Shown: in pieces, positions 1-6,247 of the stretch
How positions within the stretch are numbered: the first letter of the stretch is position 1
Layout: each line of letters begins with the position of its first letter
DNA from: Candidatus Gottesmanbacteria bacterium CG_4_10_14_0_8_um_filter_37_24
GTDB lineage: Bacteria > Patescibacteriota > Microgenomatia > 2-02-FULL-39-11
Assembly (NCBI GenBank): GCA_002785215.1
Contig: PFMK01000091.1
Location: 44,289 to 52,108 of the forward strand
DNA length: 7,820 nt
Direction: 5' to 3'
Translations under genes and position numbers: made by a program
Notes under the pieces: generated by a model
What the model saw: only the letters and a program-made list of their open reading frames with translations
What the model was told of the DNA's origin: nothing
Databases searched by the model: none

Positions 1-833
1 AGCTCAAAAGTTGTCACGCCAAAAATCTTATTTATAGGAATATTTGGTGGCTCTTTCGTGTACATTCTCGCTGTTTCAAATATTGGCTTCATTTGATATG
101 TTTCCGCAAGTGTTACAGCATCATTATTTGTTTCCGGTACATCAATAAAAATTGGTGAGTTTTTACCTATAAAACTTCGCATTTGTTGAAAAAGTGTGTT
201 AGCAATTGCTTTGGTATCAGCAAAGAGAGGCCCAACTTTAAATCCTGTTTTGCATTTCCTGACTACACCATAACCTAATAGCTTTCCGTCCTTTATAAAT
301 CCAATTGCCTGACTTTCAGGTTGCTTTATCCAGGCTTGAAGAAACATAGAACGATTGGCAGGAAATATTTGGTCATCGTAGCTCCTGAGTTTTTCAAAAG
401 GAACATTTTTAAGCAAAACTACCTCTGGATTATCCTCAGTTTGTTCCAGTCCTTTTCCCTCGTAACGAATATCTCTATAAGCCAGCTTGAATCCCGATTT
501 TTTGTAGTTCTCTTGTTGGGAAACTACACCATCAAGTCCGATGTTTTGGGTAGGCAAATGCTTCAGCCTTTCATTCCATATTTTTATCCCAAATCCCTTA
601 TCCCGATATTCTGGTTTGACAATATAAAACCCCAGGAATCCGAATTTATCGTCATAAGCGACGGCTGAAATTGAAGCGATAGGTTTACCATCCAGGAATC
701 CTAAGAAGAAACCTTTCGGATCTGTTTTATAAAAAACGTCAGCATCATAAAGTCCCGGATTCCAACCCTCTTTTGCTGACCAATCGATAACCATGTCTAA
801 CTCTTCTCTATTTGCTGGTCGGATAGTATACAT
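1..833 (-). CDS. GNAT family N-acetyltransferase, two GNAT domains (C-terminus cut by window edge)
   Basis: 277 complete codons are visible, starting at ATG 833-831 (MYTIRPANREELD...) and open through the left edge. The N-terminal domain (about residues 1-125) is a classic GNAT fold. It has a beta-strand pair GFFLGFLDGKPIAS, then FYIVKPEYRDKGFG, in which R77-D-K-G-F-G82 is the acetyl-CoA pyrophosphate-binding loop. The second half (about 150-277) resembles the Acetyltransf_18 type C-terminal domain: GYGVVRK, a KVGPLFAD strand, FIDVPETNND, and a final ARMY...IFGVTTFE. That final block is normally the very C-terminus, so only a few residues should be missing. Such proteins transfer an acetyl group from acetyl-CoA to an amine, but the substrate cannot be read from sequence. 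The gene has no Shine-Dalgarno; a TATAAT lies 6 nt before the ATG. The family call is firm and the second-domain name is inferred. Confidence 0.88.
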   Translation of the reverse strand, partial: MYTIRPANREELDMVIDWSAKEGWNPGLYDADVFYKTDPKGFFLGFLDGKPIASISAVAYDDKFGFLGFYIVKPEYRDKGFGIKIWNERLKHLPTQNIGLDGVVSQQENYKKSGFKLAYRDIRYEGKGLEQTEDNPEVVLLKNVPFEKLRSYDDQIFPANRSMFLQAWIKQPESQAIGFIKDGKLLGYGVVRKCKTGFKVGPLFADTKAIANTLFQQMRSFIGKNSPIFIDVPETNNDAVTLAETYQMKPIFETARMYTKEPPNIPINKIFGVTTFE

Positions 834-845
834 TGCATGATTATA
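834..845 (-). promoter_or_regulatory. -10 box of the GNAT gene, leaderless arrangement
   Basis: On the minus strand a perfect TATAAT (845-840) is followed by six bases and then the ATG at 833. Transcription normally begins 6-7 nt after the -10 box, so the mRNA would start at or next to the A of the ATG. No purine-rich ribosome site precedes the ATG. No good -35 hexamer is visible at 16-18 nt spacing. Confidence 0.55.
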
Positions 846-943
846 CTACTTGACCAGAGGAAGTTATGGAGTGAGGTGAAATTAGCATCTATTTCAACCA
901 TCCTGTTCCTGAACAAGTCAACCAGAGGTAAGCTAATAAATTA

Positions 944-961
944 GGAGTATGACAATACTCC
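944..961. terminator. Small perfect hairpin in the 834-995 intergenic space
   Basis: GGAGTAT (944-950), loop GACA, ATACTCC (955-961) form a perfect 7-bp stem. On the plus strand it is followed by CCTTTTATC, and on the minus strand by TAATTTATT, so the U-tract is short either way. No intact gene obviously ends here. It may be a relic terminator of a gene lost when the neighbouring permease was truncated, or an operator-like palindrome. Confidence 0.35.
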
Positions 962-995
962 CCTTTTATCGAACCTCTTATGATGATGACCCCAA

Positions 996-1492
996 TTGAA
1001 GCTCCATGGACCTATCTCCATGGAATCTAATAATGCGCTTCGTCGGAGCGTAAATCCGCCGAAGCGAAAAAAGGTACCTTTAAAGAATTTGATAAGACAT
1101 TGGACATCTGAGGCAATGGATATAACAAGAAAAGTATTCCCTTATGTAGTTCTGGGAGTTGGTCTTGGTGCCATCATACACGGGTTTATCCCGGAAAGTA
1201 ATCACCGAATACTTATCCATCCGGAGTTGGTATGTGATACCCGATTGCCACACTTCTTGGTATTCCCCTATATGCCAATTCAGTAAGTGTGGTTCCTGTT
1301 ATAGAAGCATTGGTGGAAAAAGGGGTCCCGCTGGGTTCGGCTCTTGCATTTATGACAGCCACTGTTACTCTTTCACTTCCGGAAGCATTGATATTGAAAA
1401 AAGTGATGAAATGGCCGCTTCTTTTTACATTTTTTGGGGTTACGGTATTAGGTATAATATTTATTGGTTACCTGTTTAACATTGTCGGCTGA
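996..1492 (+). pseudogene. Predicted permease of the DUF318/ArsP_1 type: C-terminal half only, two frameshifts
   Basis: Three reading frames are needed to read one protein. Frame 1 gives VFPYVVLGVGLGAIIHGFIP up to about 1196. Frame 2 continues with VITEYLSIRSWYVIP to about 1242. Frame 3 gives IATLLGIPLYANSVSVVPV and on to ALAFMTATVTLSLPEALILK and FIGYLFNIVG, stopping at TGA 1490-1492. This is the C-terminal half of the DUF318 permease family: conserved HGxxP, G(I)PLYANS and LSLPE blocks with about three or four membrane segments. Both shifts fit one extra base, the second most simply in the CCC at 1239-1241. The N-terminal half of the protein (family members are about 300 aa or more) is missing upstream. 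The first in-frame starts (TTG 996, ATG 1020) have no ribosome site, and the cytoplasmic loop begins abruptly at NPPKRKKVPL. The fragment is unlikely to make a working transporter. Sequencing error could explain the shifts but not the missing half. Confidence 0.8.
1036..1066. repeat. GC-rich hairpin at the 5' edge of the permease remnant
   Basis: CGCTTCGTCGGA (1036-1047) and TCCGCCGAAGCG (1055-1066) form a 12-bp stem with one mismatch and a 7-nt loop. It is clearly more GC-rich than its surroundings. It is followed by a run of six A's on the plus strand, that is, T's ahead of it on the minus strand. It lies where recognisable permease sequence begins, so it may be a dispersed palindromic repeat at the truncation junction. 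Only one copy is seen in the window. Confidence 0.45.
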
Positions 1493-1520
1493 GTAAATAA
1501 AGACTTAAGATAAAATCTTG

Positions 1521-1535
1521 TGATATATTACATAT
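1521..1535 (+). promoter_or_regulatory. Extended -10 promoter of the MBL-fold gene, leaderless arrangement
   Basis: TGaTATATT (TG at 1521-1522, -10 box 1524-1529) ends 6 nt before the ATG at 1536, the same spacing as in the GNAT gene. There is no ribosome site. Just upstream, AAGAT-AAA-ATCTT (1507-1519) is a short inverted repeat in the spacer that could be an operator or a weak hairpin. The -35 region is poor, as is usual for TGn-extended promoters. Confidence 0.45.
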
Positions 1536-2249
1536 ATGAGCATATCTATAAAATACTTCCCGCATTCGTGGTTTCAGATCAAAACTAAAGATATAGTTTT
1601 ATACATAGATCCTGCATGGGTACAGAGTTATTTTAATAATTACCCCAAGAAAGTCATTTTTAGCCACTATCCTGAGCCTATGGATGGTTTACCCGAAGAA
1701 GATTTAGAAAAGGCTGACCTTATACTTATTACTCATCACCATAAAGACCATCAAAAAAAAGCAACAGTAGAAAGATTAAGCAAAAAGGATACCGTAGTTA
1801 TAGGAACCAAAAAGTGTGTGACTGACTTAGGAAAAATAAAAGTAATAACGCCAAATGATGTATTTGAGGTAAAAGGTATTCAAGTAAAAGCGATAAATTC
1901 TTATAATACTATAAATGGTTCATCAACAAAAAAAGTACATAATAAGGGAGAATGTAACAGTTATGTAATCAGGTTAGAGGGTAAAGCAATTTATCATGCT
2001 GGGGATACGGATTTTATACCTGAAATGAAAGAGCTTGGAAAAATAGATGTAGCTCTTCTTCCTATTGGAGGTAGATTTACGATGAATATTGATGAAGCAG
2101 TTGAAGCATCGCTTGCTATACATTCCAGAATAGTAATTCCTATGCACTTTTTAGAATCTGATCCTCAAGAATTTAAAAGTAAACTTGAAAGTAAATCCTA
2201 TATAAAGGTGGTTGTATTAAATACAGGTGAGACCTATATTTTGAAATAG
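1536..2249 (+). CDS. Metallo-beta-lactamase-fold metal-dependent hydrolase (UlaG/UPF0173-like)
   Basis: 237 aa, intact. The metal-binding signature T66-HHHKDH is present at residues 66-72; H67, H69, D71 and H72 match the HxHxDH motif. It is followed by H154-A-G-D157-T-D (second-site ligands) and H204 in IPMHFLE, the expected last histidine. The order and spacing match the lactamase_B_3 class of small stand-alone hydrolases (UlaG-like, UPF0173), which are cytoplasmic and probably cleave a phosphoester or lactone; the substrate is not evident. The start ATG 1536 is supported by the MSISIKYFPHSWFQIK strand, typical of the family N-terminus, and by a -10 box 6 nt upstream. The gene heads a row with the zinc-ribbon gene 25 nt downstream and is the only undamaged gene between the permease and the membrane protein. 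Its TAG stop shows that amber is used as a normal stop here. Confidence 0.88.
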   Translation: MSISIKYFPHSWFQIKTKDIVLYIDPAWVQSYFNNYPKKVIFSHYPEPMDGLPEEDLEKADLILITHHHKDHQKKATVERLSKKDTVVIGTKKCVTDLGKIKVITPNDVFEVKGIQVKAINSYNTINGSSTKKVHNKGECNSYVIRLEGKAIYHAGDTDFIPEMKELGKIDVALLPIGGRFTMNIDEAVEASLAIHSRIVIPMHFLESDPQEFKSKLESKSYIKVVVLNTGETYILK

Positions 2250-2274
2250 TTTAAGGCTAAAAAGAGGTGGGACA

Positions 2275-2505
2275 ATGAAAATATGTGAGAGTTGTGAAAT
2301 GCCTTTGGATAAAAAAACATCGTCAAGACAGGATACGAGATACTGCTACTGCCAAAATCAAGAAACTGGAGAACTGAAAACATATGAATAGGTAAGAGAA
2401 GGAAGTATTGGAGCAGCTATGAGATTGATGGGAAAAACAAAAGCGGAAGCAGAAAAGATGGCTGATGAGATGATGCCGGAACTACCCAGGTGGCAGAAGA
2501 GTTAA
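2275..2505 (+). pseudogene. Zinc-ribbon domain protein (PF12674-like) interrupted by one in-frame TAG
   Basis: A good ribosome site (GAGGTG, 2264-2269) precedes ATG 2275. The first segment, 38 codons, carries C4-ESC7-EMPLDK and Y23-C24-Y25-C26, the two Cys pairs of a putative zinc ribbon. TAG follows at 2389-2391. Reading on in the same frame gives VREGSIGAAMRLMGK, then KAEAEKMADEMMPELPRW (in all 37 codons) to TAA 2503-2505. This is the expected second half of the family, ending in the conserved PxLxRW. The gene is therefore a full-length 76-codon frame with one nonsense codon where Gln or Glu would fit, for example CAG to TAG. It may be a young pseudogene, a readthrough gene or a base-call error. 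A product of 38 aa could still bind zinc but would lack the helical tail. The cellular role of the family is not established. Confidence 0.75.
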
Positions 2506-2532
2506 AAATATTATTATTTTTTTCAAATTTAT

Positions 2533-2539
2533 AGGAGGT
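2533..2539 (+). promoter_or_regulatory. Strong ribosome binding site pointing to an ATA start codon
   Basis: AGGAGGT is a near-perfect anti-16S match, the strongest in the window. It lies 7 nt before ATA 2547. No ATG, GTG or TTG lies at a usable distance from it in the right frame; the first are GTG 2586 and ATG 2589, about 46-49 nt away. Confidence 0.6.
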
Positions 2540-2546
2540 AATATTT

Positions 2547-2963
2547 ATAAAAAAAATAGTACTTTCCAGTTTCGTTGCAGGAATTGTGATGGTTGTCACC
2601 AGTATGATAGTAGGACAGGTATTAAACAACCTGTTTCCTGTACTTATGAAGGAATACAATAATCCTTCTCTTTTCAGACCTTGGTCAGACCCCTTAATGT
2701 CACTATTTTTTCTCTATCCATTTATTTTAGCAATCATATTATCTATCGTCTGGGAAAAAACAAATAAGCTTTTTTCAGGAAACACTCCAACCGAAAAATC
2801 CTTTAAGTTCGCTTTGAGTTACTGGGTCGTTGCCAATATTACCGGCATGCTGATATCATATAGCACTTTTCCCGTATCATTTCTTATGATTGTCAGTTGG
2901 AGTATAAGTTCGCTATTTACAGTCATGGCAGGAGCTTATGTAATTGTGCGGATGAGTAAATAA
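2547..2963 (+). CDS. Small four-helix membrane protein, unrecognised; start codon appears to be ATA
   Basis: The frame from ATA 2547 encodes 138 residues: KKIVLSSFVAGIVMVVTSM, a Lys-led first membrane helix (about 4-25), then helices at about 51-69, 85-107 and 109-134. Short polar stretches (KEYNNPSLFRPWSD; EKTNKLFSGNTPTEKS) separate them. I recognise no family motif or catalytic residue. The start is chosen because a textbook AGGAGGT sits 7 nt upstream and because residues 2-15 complete a natural membrane helix. If ATA is not used, GTG 2586 or ATG 2589 (with a weaker AGGA 6 nt upstream of the ATG) would give about 124-125 aa with a clipped first helix. The gene follows the zinc-ribbon gene on the same strand and is probably co-transcribed. 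It ends 25 bp short of the convergent glycosyltransferase gene. The ATA may be an ATG-to-ATA mutation. Confidence 0.65.
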   Translation: MKKIVLSSFVAGIVMVVTSMIVGQVLNNLFPVLMKEYNNPSLFRPWSDPLMSLFFLYPFILAIILSIVWEKTNKLFSGNTPTEKSFKFALSYWVVANITGMLISYSTFPVSFLMIVSWSISSLFTVMAGAYVIVRMSK

Positions 2964-2988
2964 ACAGGTGGATTCTACTCTCAATATT

Positions 2989-4500
2989 TTATCTGAAATG
3001 GATACCCAATTCGATAGTTTTATCATGAGGAATAAGCTGTTCTTTCTCGCTTAACTTATATTCCAAAGCAGTGTATCCGCCGCCAAATTTTTCTGTCCAA
3101 ACCGGTTCGGTAGTGATTTTCACAGGATTTTTTACCCACCAGACATATGTCATATAAGGATCATTGTCAGGAGGCGGAGATGCAATGACATAAGTAGTCG
3201 CCATTTTTGTATATTCACGCGCATCAAGATGCGCTTTTTTAAAGTGATAGATCATGGCATAGCGGGGCCCGTAGGCAAAAGCATCCGGAGAAAAAACAAA
3301 GTAGCCGAATGGCTTACTCCCGTTTCTTTTGATTACAGCTTCAGCAGCAAGATTAGTTGATCGCCAGGATTCAGGACGCTTTTCCATAAACGATGTATTA
3401 AGATAGTTAAGATAATTAACCGTCTCGCGGGAATTCATAAATATGGCAATAACCAAAATCGGAAAAAATAAAAACTGTGAACTTCCTCTTAAGAAAGACA
3501 CAAACCAGAGTACTGTCAGGGGTATGAGGAAATAGACGAAATGCATCAGGATGACACCCTTGTTTGCAAACGTAAGCAACATATAGCCAAAATAGTAATA
3601 CAGAATCAGAAGATAGATTGTACGGTCTTTCCGGGACTTTCTTATTTGAAAAATACTAAACAGGATCACGGAAAAGAAGATAAAGTTCACCACCAGAGGG
3701 TTTTGAGTTTGGATTATATGTAAGTCCACAGTCGTTTCAATCCTGTTTTTTAGAAAGAAACCGGTAGATAGGGGTTTCCATGTTCTTTGAAACTCAGAAT
3801 ATACTATAGCTGATTTTGTCATAAAAAAATCATGACGGAGATCAAAAATGATGAAATTAGAGAGAAGTACGGGAATGAGTAAAAAAACACTCAAGTGCTT
3901 CCACGATTTTCGCCTGATAACAAGATACAGACAAAGTAATCCTGAAAGAATAAATAACGGCATACCTACACCTATATTTAACTGGAAGATCATCGAAACT
4001 ATAAATATATGAAAAGCTAAGTATTTGAACTTACAGGACTTCACATATTGGATGATACTGAATATCAGAAGCGGGGTAAGCAAAATCGTAGCGCTGGAGT
4101 GGAACATCCCATTGACCTGAGGAATCAAACTGTAAGAACACAGAAGAACAAAAGCAAGCCCGGGAACAGTACCGAACAGTTTTTTTGTATAGAAGAAACC
4201 TATCCCCAAAGACCCTGCTGATAACAAAATCCAGAACCAGCCGTTGACAACAGGGTTGCCACCACCCAGACGGTATACCGGATAATTGATATATGACCAT
4301 AATGGCCCATGGAAAAGACCACTGGCGTTGGAACGGGGACCGATAAGCATGATTTTTTTGGCGTCAATTTCCCTAAGAAGAAGAAAATCCCTGGCTACGT
4401 CGTTAAAAAAGTGAATCTCTCCGTGTAAGACCGAATACGAACAGAAATAAATATTCACGGCAATTAAAATACCAATAATCACATAAACAATCTTTTTCAT
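2989..4500 (-). CDS. GT-C superfamily integral membrane glycosyltransferase (PMT/ArnT-like)
   Basis: 503 aa from ATG 4500. The N-terminal membrane helix (KIVYVIIGILIAVNIYFC) is followed by an extracytoplasmic loop with FFND34VAR37D38FLLLRE, the acidic motif typical of the first loop of GT-C enzymes. Next comes GPRSNASGLFHGPLW (54-68), also typical of this group. About ten further hydrophobic segments run to about residue 370, and a soluble C-terminal domain follows (about 375-503). Enzymes of this fold transfer a sugar from a polyprenyl-phosphate donor on the outer face of the membrane to lipid, glycan or protein; donor and acceptor are unknown here. An upstream in-frame TTG at 4509-4507 is rejected as the start because it overlaps the -10 box TATAAT (4514-4509), which ends 8 nt before the ATG. 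The gene stands alone, with convergent and divergent neighbours. Confidence 0.82.
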   Translation of the reverse strand: MKKIVYVIIGILIAVNIYFCSYSVLHGEIHFFNDVARDFLLLREIDAKKIMLIGPRSNASGLFHGPLWSYINYPVYRLGGGNPVVNGWFWILLSAGSLGIGFFYTKKLFGTVPGLAFVLLCSYSLIPQVNGMFHSSATILLTPLLIFSIIQYVKSCKFKYLAFHIFIVSMIFQLNIGVGMPLFILSGLLCLYLVIRRKSWKHLSVFLLIPVLLSNFIIFDLRHDFFMTKSAIVYSEFQRTWKPLSTGFFLKNRIETTVDLHIIQTQNPLVVNFIFFSVILFSIFQIRKSRKDRTIYLLILYYYFGYMLLTFANKGVILMHFVYFLIPLTVLWFVSFLRGSSQFLFFPILVIAIFMNSRETVNYLNYLNTSFMEKRPESWRSTNLAAEAVIKRNGSKPFGYFVFSPDAFAYGPRYAMIYHFKKAHLDAREYTKMATTYVIASPPPDNDPYMTYVWWVKNPVKITTEPVWTEKFGGGYTALEYKLSEKEQLIPHDKTIELGIHFR

Positions 4501-4508
4501 GCTGCTCA

Positions 4509-4514
4509 ATTATA
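4509..4514 (-). promoter_or_regulatory. -10 box of the glycosyltransferase gene
   Basis: TATAAT on the minus strand is separated from ATG 4500 by 8 nt (TGAGCAGC). The predicted leader is only one or two bases, so the transcript is leaderless or nearly so. No convincing -35 box is seen. The site fixes the gene start downstream of 4509. Confidence 0.5.
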
Positions 4515-4700
4515 CTATAAGGATTGTAAATAGAATAATCCGCTCTAATACATCAAATTACAAGCTCAGTAATTAATAAATACCAATTTGACCGTCTTAA
4601 CTGATACATGTTGTGATTCTATGCTTGAGATGCAATTTCCGTTCGGATCATTTTCAGTCATTTAGCTTTATTCACACTCAGGATAGGTTATTTTACCCTC
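4515..4700. other. Divergent intergenic space, no gene seen
   Basis: This AT-rich space lies between the glycosyltransferase promoter (leftward) and the polymerase-cassette promoter (rightward). I find no open frame with start signals, no tRNA-like clover and no strong inverted repeat. A LexA-type box (GAAC-N4-GTTC) is not visible. Confidence 0.5.
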
Positions 4701-4730
4701 TTGACTTCGTATATTATTCGGAAGTATAAC
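4701..4730 (+). promoter_or_regulatory. Sigma70-type promoter of the DNA polymerase cassette
   Basis: TTGACT (4701-4706), 18-nt spacer, TATAAC (4725-4730). This is the best two-box promoter in the window. The predicted start at about 4737 leaves a leader of about 6 nt before ATG 4743, too short for a ribosome site. The first in-frame TTG upstream is the TTG of this -35 box, so it cannot be the start codon. Confidence 0.65.
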
Positions 4731-4742
4731 ATTACTATCCCT

Positions 4743-5003
4743 ATGATTATAAAAATAAATACTCCAGTTACGGTTAACCTACTTTTCAATCATAAAACCC
4801 GTACAGTAAATCCTACAGCACTGCTTTGGGAAGGAAAAAAATACCTTATCACAAAAATCGGTCTTCACCATACTTATCGGAACGGAAGAACGCTTCTCCA
4901 TGTTTTTTCCGTTGAAACCCCCACTCTCTTCTTCCGTCTTGTCCTTGATACCGATTCTTTACATTGGCGGGTAGAGGAGATTTCCGATGGAGAGCCTAAC
5001 TAG
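4743..5003 (+). CDS. Small companion protein of the Y-family polymerase (DUF6504-like pattern)
   Basis: 86 aa from ATG 4743. The protein is beta-rich with no membrane segment. The block from about residue 24, NPTALLWEGKKYLITKIG, then HHTYRNGRTLLHVFSVE, FFRLVLDTDSLHWRVEEI, follows a P-x-x-x-x-W-x-G-x-x-Y ... R ... F-x-R-L ... W-x-V/L pattern. That pattern recalls DUF6504, a small protein encoded next to DinB/ImuB polymerases in actinobacteria; I make this link from memory of the pattern only. Its stop TAG (5001-5003) lies 17 nt inside the polymerase gene, so the two are probably translationally coupled and made together. A role as accessory factor of translesion synthesis is inferred from position. 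The start is set by the promoter at 4701-4730; a start at TTG 4701 would lie inside the -35 box. There is no ribosome site. Confidence 0.65.
   Translation: MIIKINTPVTVNLLFNHKTRTVNPTALLWEGKKYLITKIGLHHTYRNGRTLLHVFSVETPTLFFRLVLDTDSLHWRVEEISDGEPN
4973..4980 (+). promoter_or_regulatory. Ribosome binding site of the Y-family polymerase, inside the upstream gene
   Basis: AGAGGAGA lies within the 3' end of the companion gene, about 6-7 nt before ATG 4987. It supports that ATG as the start and coupled translation of the overlapping pair. Confidence 0.6.
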
Positions 5004-6246
5004 TCTTCCGTTTAATCCTAAAGAGCCAACCATTCTGCATATAGATCTCAATTCATGCTTCGCTACCGTGGAACAACAAGCCAATCCGAAACTCCGGGGA
5101 AAACCTATTGCTGTGGCTGCATATACGACGCCATCCGGCTGTATCATAGCACCGTCAATTGAAGCAAAAAAACTTGGAATTAAAGTCGGCATGAGAGTAA
5201 AAGACGGGAAAATGATTTATCCCAATCTTATTATCCTTCCACCTGATCCCTGGAAATATCGATCAATTCACCTATTATTCCGGAATCTTTTCAATCAATA
5301 TACGGACCGGGTATATCCCAAGTCTATTGATGAATTTGTTCTTGATATAGAAGGGTTTCCCTGTCAGAAAAAGGGCATTGAAGAGGTGGCAAAAGAAATA
5401 AAGACAAGAATTAAACAGGAGATCGGAGAGTGGCTGACTGTATCAGTGGGTATTGGCCCGAACAGATTTCTTGCCAAAACAGCAGCAAGTCTTCATAAGC
5501 CAGACGGACTGGACAGAATCGACAGTAAAAATTTTCTTGACATATACGCTAAATTATACCTTATGGATCTTTGCGGAATAAAAACACAAAACACTGCCAG
5601 ACTAAATAGAATGGGAATCTACACAGTGGTGGATTTTTACAAAACCCCTGTATGGAAGCTTAAAGCGGCTTTTGAGTCCATCAATGGTTATTATTGGTAT
5701 GTACGACTTCATGGATGGGAAATTGACGATGTAGAATTTGCCAGACACAGTTTTGGGAATTCTTATGCCCTTCCTAATACTCTAACCACTCCTGAAGAAC
5801 TTGCACCTCTTGTCATGAAATTGGTTGAGAAAACCGGAATCCGCATGCGGAGAGCAGGATATTGGGCAAAAGGAGTTCATCTTGTGATAGTCTATCGGGA
5901 TTTGACATTTTGGCATAGAGGAAAAACTCTTCCTGATTTTGTATTCGATTCCCGGGATATTTATAAAAAAGCCTTTCATCTTCTTCTCCATTCGCCTTAT
6001 CGGAAACCTGTTCGTGAACTTGCGGTTTCCTGTTTCAATCTGCAAGAATCACAATATGCCCAAATAAGTTTGTTGGAAGACACAGTAAGAAAAGAGCGTT
6101 TAGTGGAGGCAGTTGATAGAATCAATGAGAAATTTGGAGACTTTGTGATTACTCCGGGCAGGATGTTGGGTACCGACGATATAATTATAGACAGAGTATC
6201 ATTTGAAAACATTCGGGAACTGGAGGATAAGGTTCTCGCAAGTTAA
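4987..6246 (+). CDS. Y-family translesion DNA polymerase (DinB/UmuC type)
   Basis: 419 aa. The palm begins ILHID20LNSCF25ATVE, where D20 is the first catalytic aspartate and F25 aligns with the steric-gate residue of DinB. S113-I-D115-E116-FVLD gives the other two carboxylates. VSVGIGPNRFLAKTAASLHKPDGL (about 152-175) is the conserved palm/finger signature, and a helix-hairpin-helix thumb element occupies about 190-216 (MDLCGI...LNRMGIYTVVDF). The little-finger domain spans about 245-350. Near the C-terminus Q359-ISLL resembles a beta-clamp binding pentapeptide (QLSLF type), followed by VEAVDRINEKFGDF, as in UmuC/ImuB-like tails. All catalytic residues are present, so an active low-fidelity lesion-bypass polymerase in the cytoplasm is expected. 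It overlaps the 86-aa companion by 17 nt and is followed after one base by an SRAP-like remnant. Assignment to DinB versus UmuC/ImuB subtype is uncertain. Confidence 0.92.
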   Translation: MESLTSLPFNPKEPTILHIDLNSCFATVEQQANPKLRGKPIAVAAYTTPSGCIIAPSIEAKKLGIKVGMRVKDGKMIYPNLIILPPDPWKYRSIHLLFRNLFNQYTDRVYPKSIDEFVLDIEGFPCQKKGIEEVAKEIKTRIKQEIGEWLTVSVGIGPNRFLAKTAASLHKPDGLDRIDSKNFLDIYAKLYLMDLCGIKTQNTARLNRMGIYTVVDFYKTPVWKLKAAFESINGYYWYVRLHGWEIDDVEFARHSFGNSYALPNTLTTPEELAPLVMKLVEKTGIRMRRAGYWAKGVHLVIVYRDLTFWHRGKTLPDFVFDSRDIYKKAFHLLLHSPYRKPVRELAVSCFNLQESQYAQISLLEDTVRKERLVEAVDRINEKFGDFVITPGRMLGTDDIIIDRVSFENIRELEDKVLAS

Positions 6247-6247
6247 T

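Noticed and set aside
321..668. 115-codon open frame on the plus strand
   Set aside because: It is antisense to the GNAT gene, whose minus-strand frame is open and carries conserved GNAT motifs; no start signals.
2389..2391. Amber codon recoding as a general property of the organism
   Set aside because: TAG ends the MBL gene and the polymerase companion at the expected places, so TAG is a normal stop here. UGA-to-Gly recoding is also unsupported, since TGA ends the permease remnant at the family's usual C-terminus.
2506..2530. T-rich run after the zinc-ribbon gene as a terminator
   Set aside because: There is no stem before the T's, and a strong ribosome site for the next gene follows, so the genes look co-transcribed.
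4501..4509. TTG start nine bases upstream for the glycosyltransferase
   Set aside because: It overlaps the last base of the TATAAT box, so it would not be transcribed as a usable start; ATG 4500 begins a natural Lys-led membrane helix.
4701..4742. TTG 4701 as start of the polymerase companion gene
   Set aside because: The TTG is part of the -35 box TTGACT, and a matching -10 box follows at 4725; ATG 4743 is the first start downstream of the promoter.
4515..4742. LexA/SOS box in front of the polymerase cassette
   Set aside because: No GAAC-N4-GTTC or CTGT-N8-ACAG palindrome is seen near the promoter, so SOS control is not supported by sequence.
5782..6212. Minus-strand frames of 71-87 codons inside the polymerase gene
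   Set aside because: They are shadows of an intact conserved gene on the other strand.
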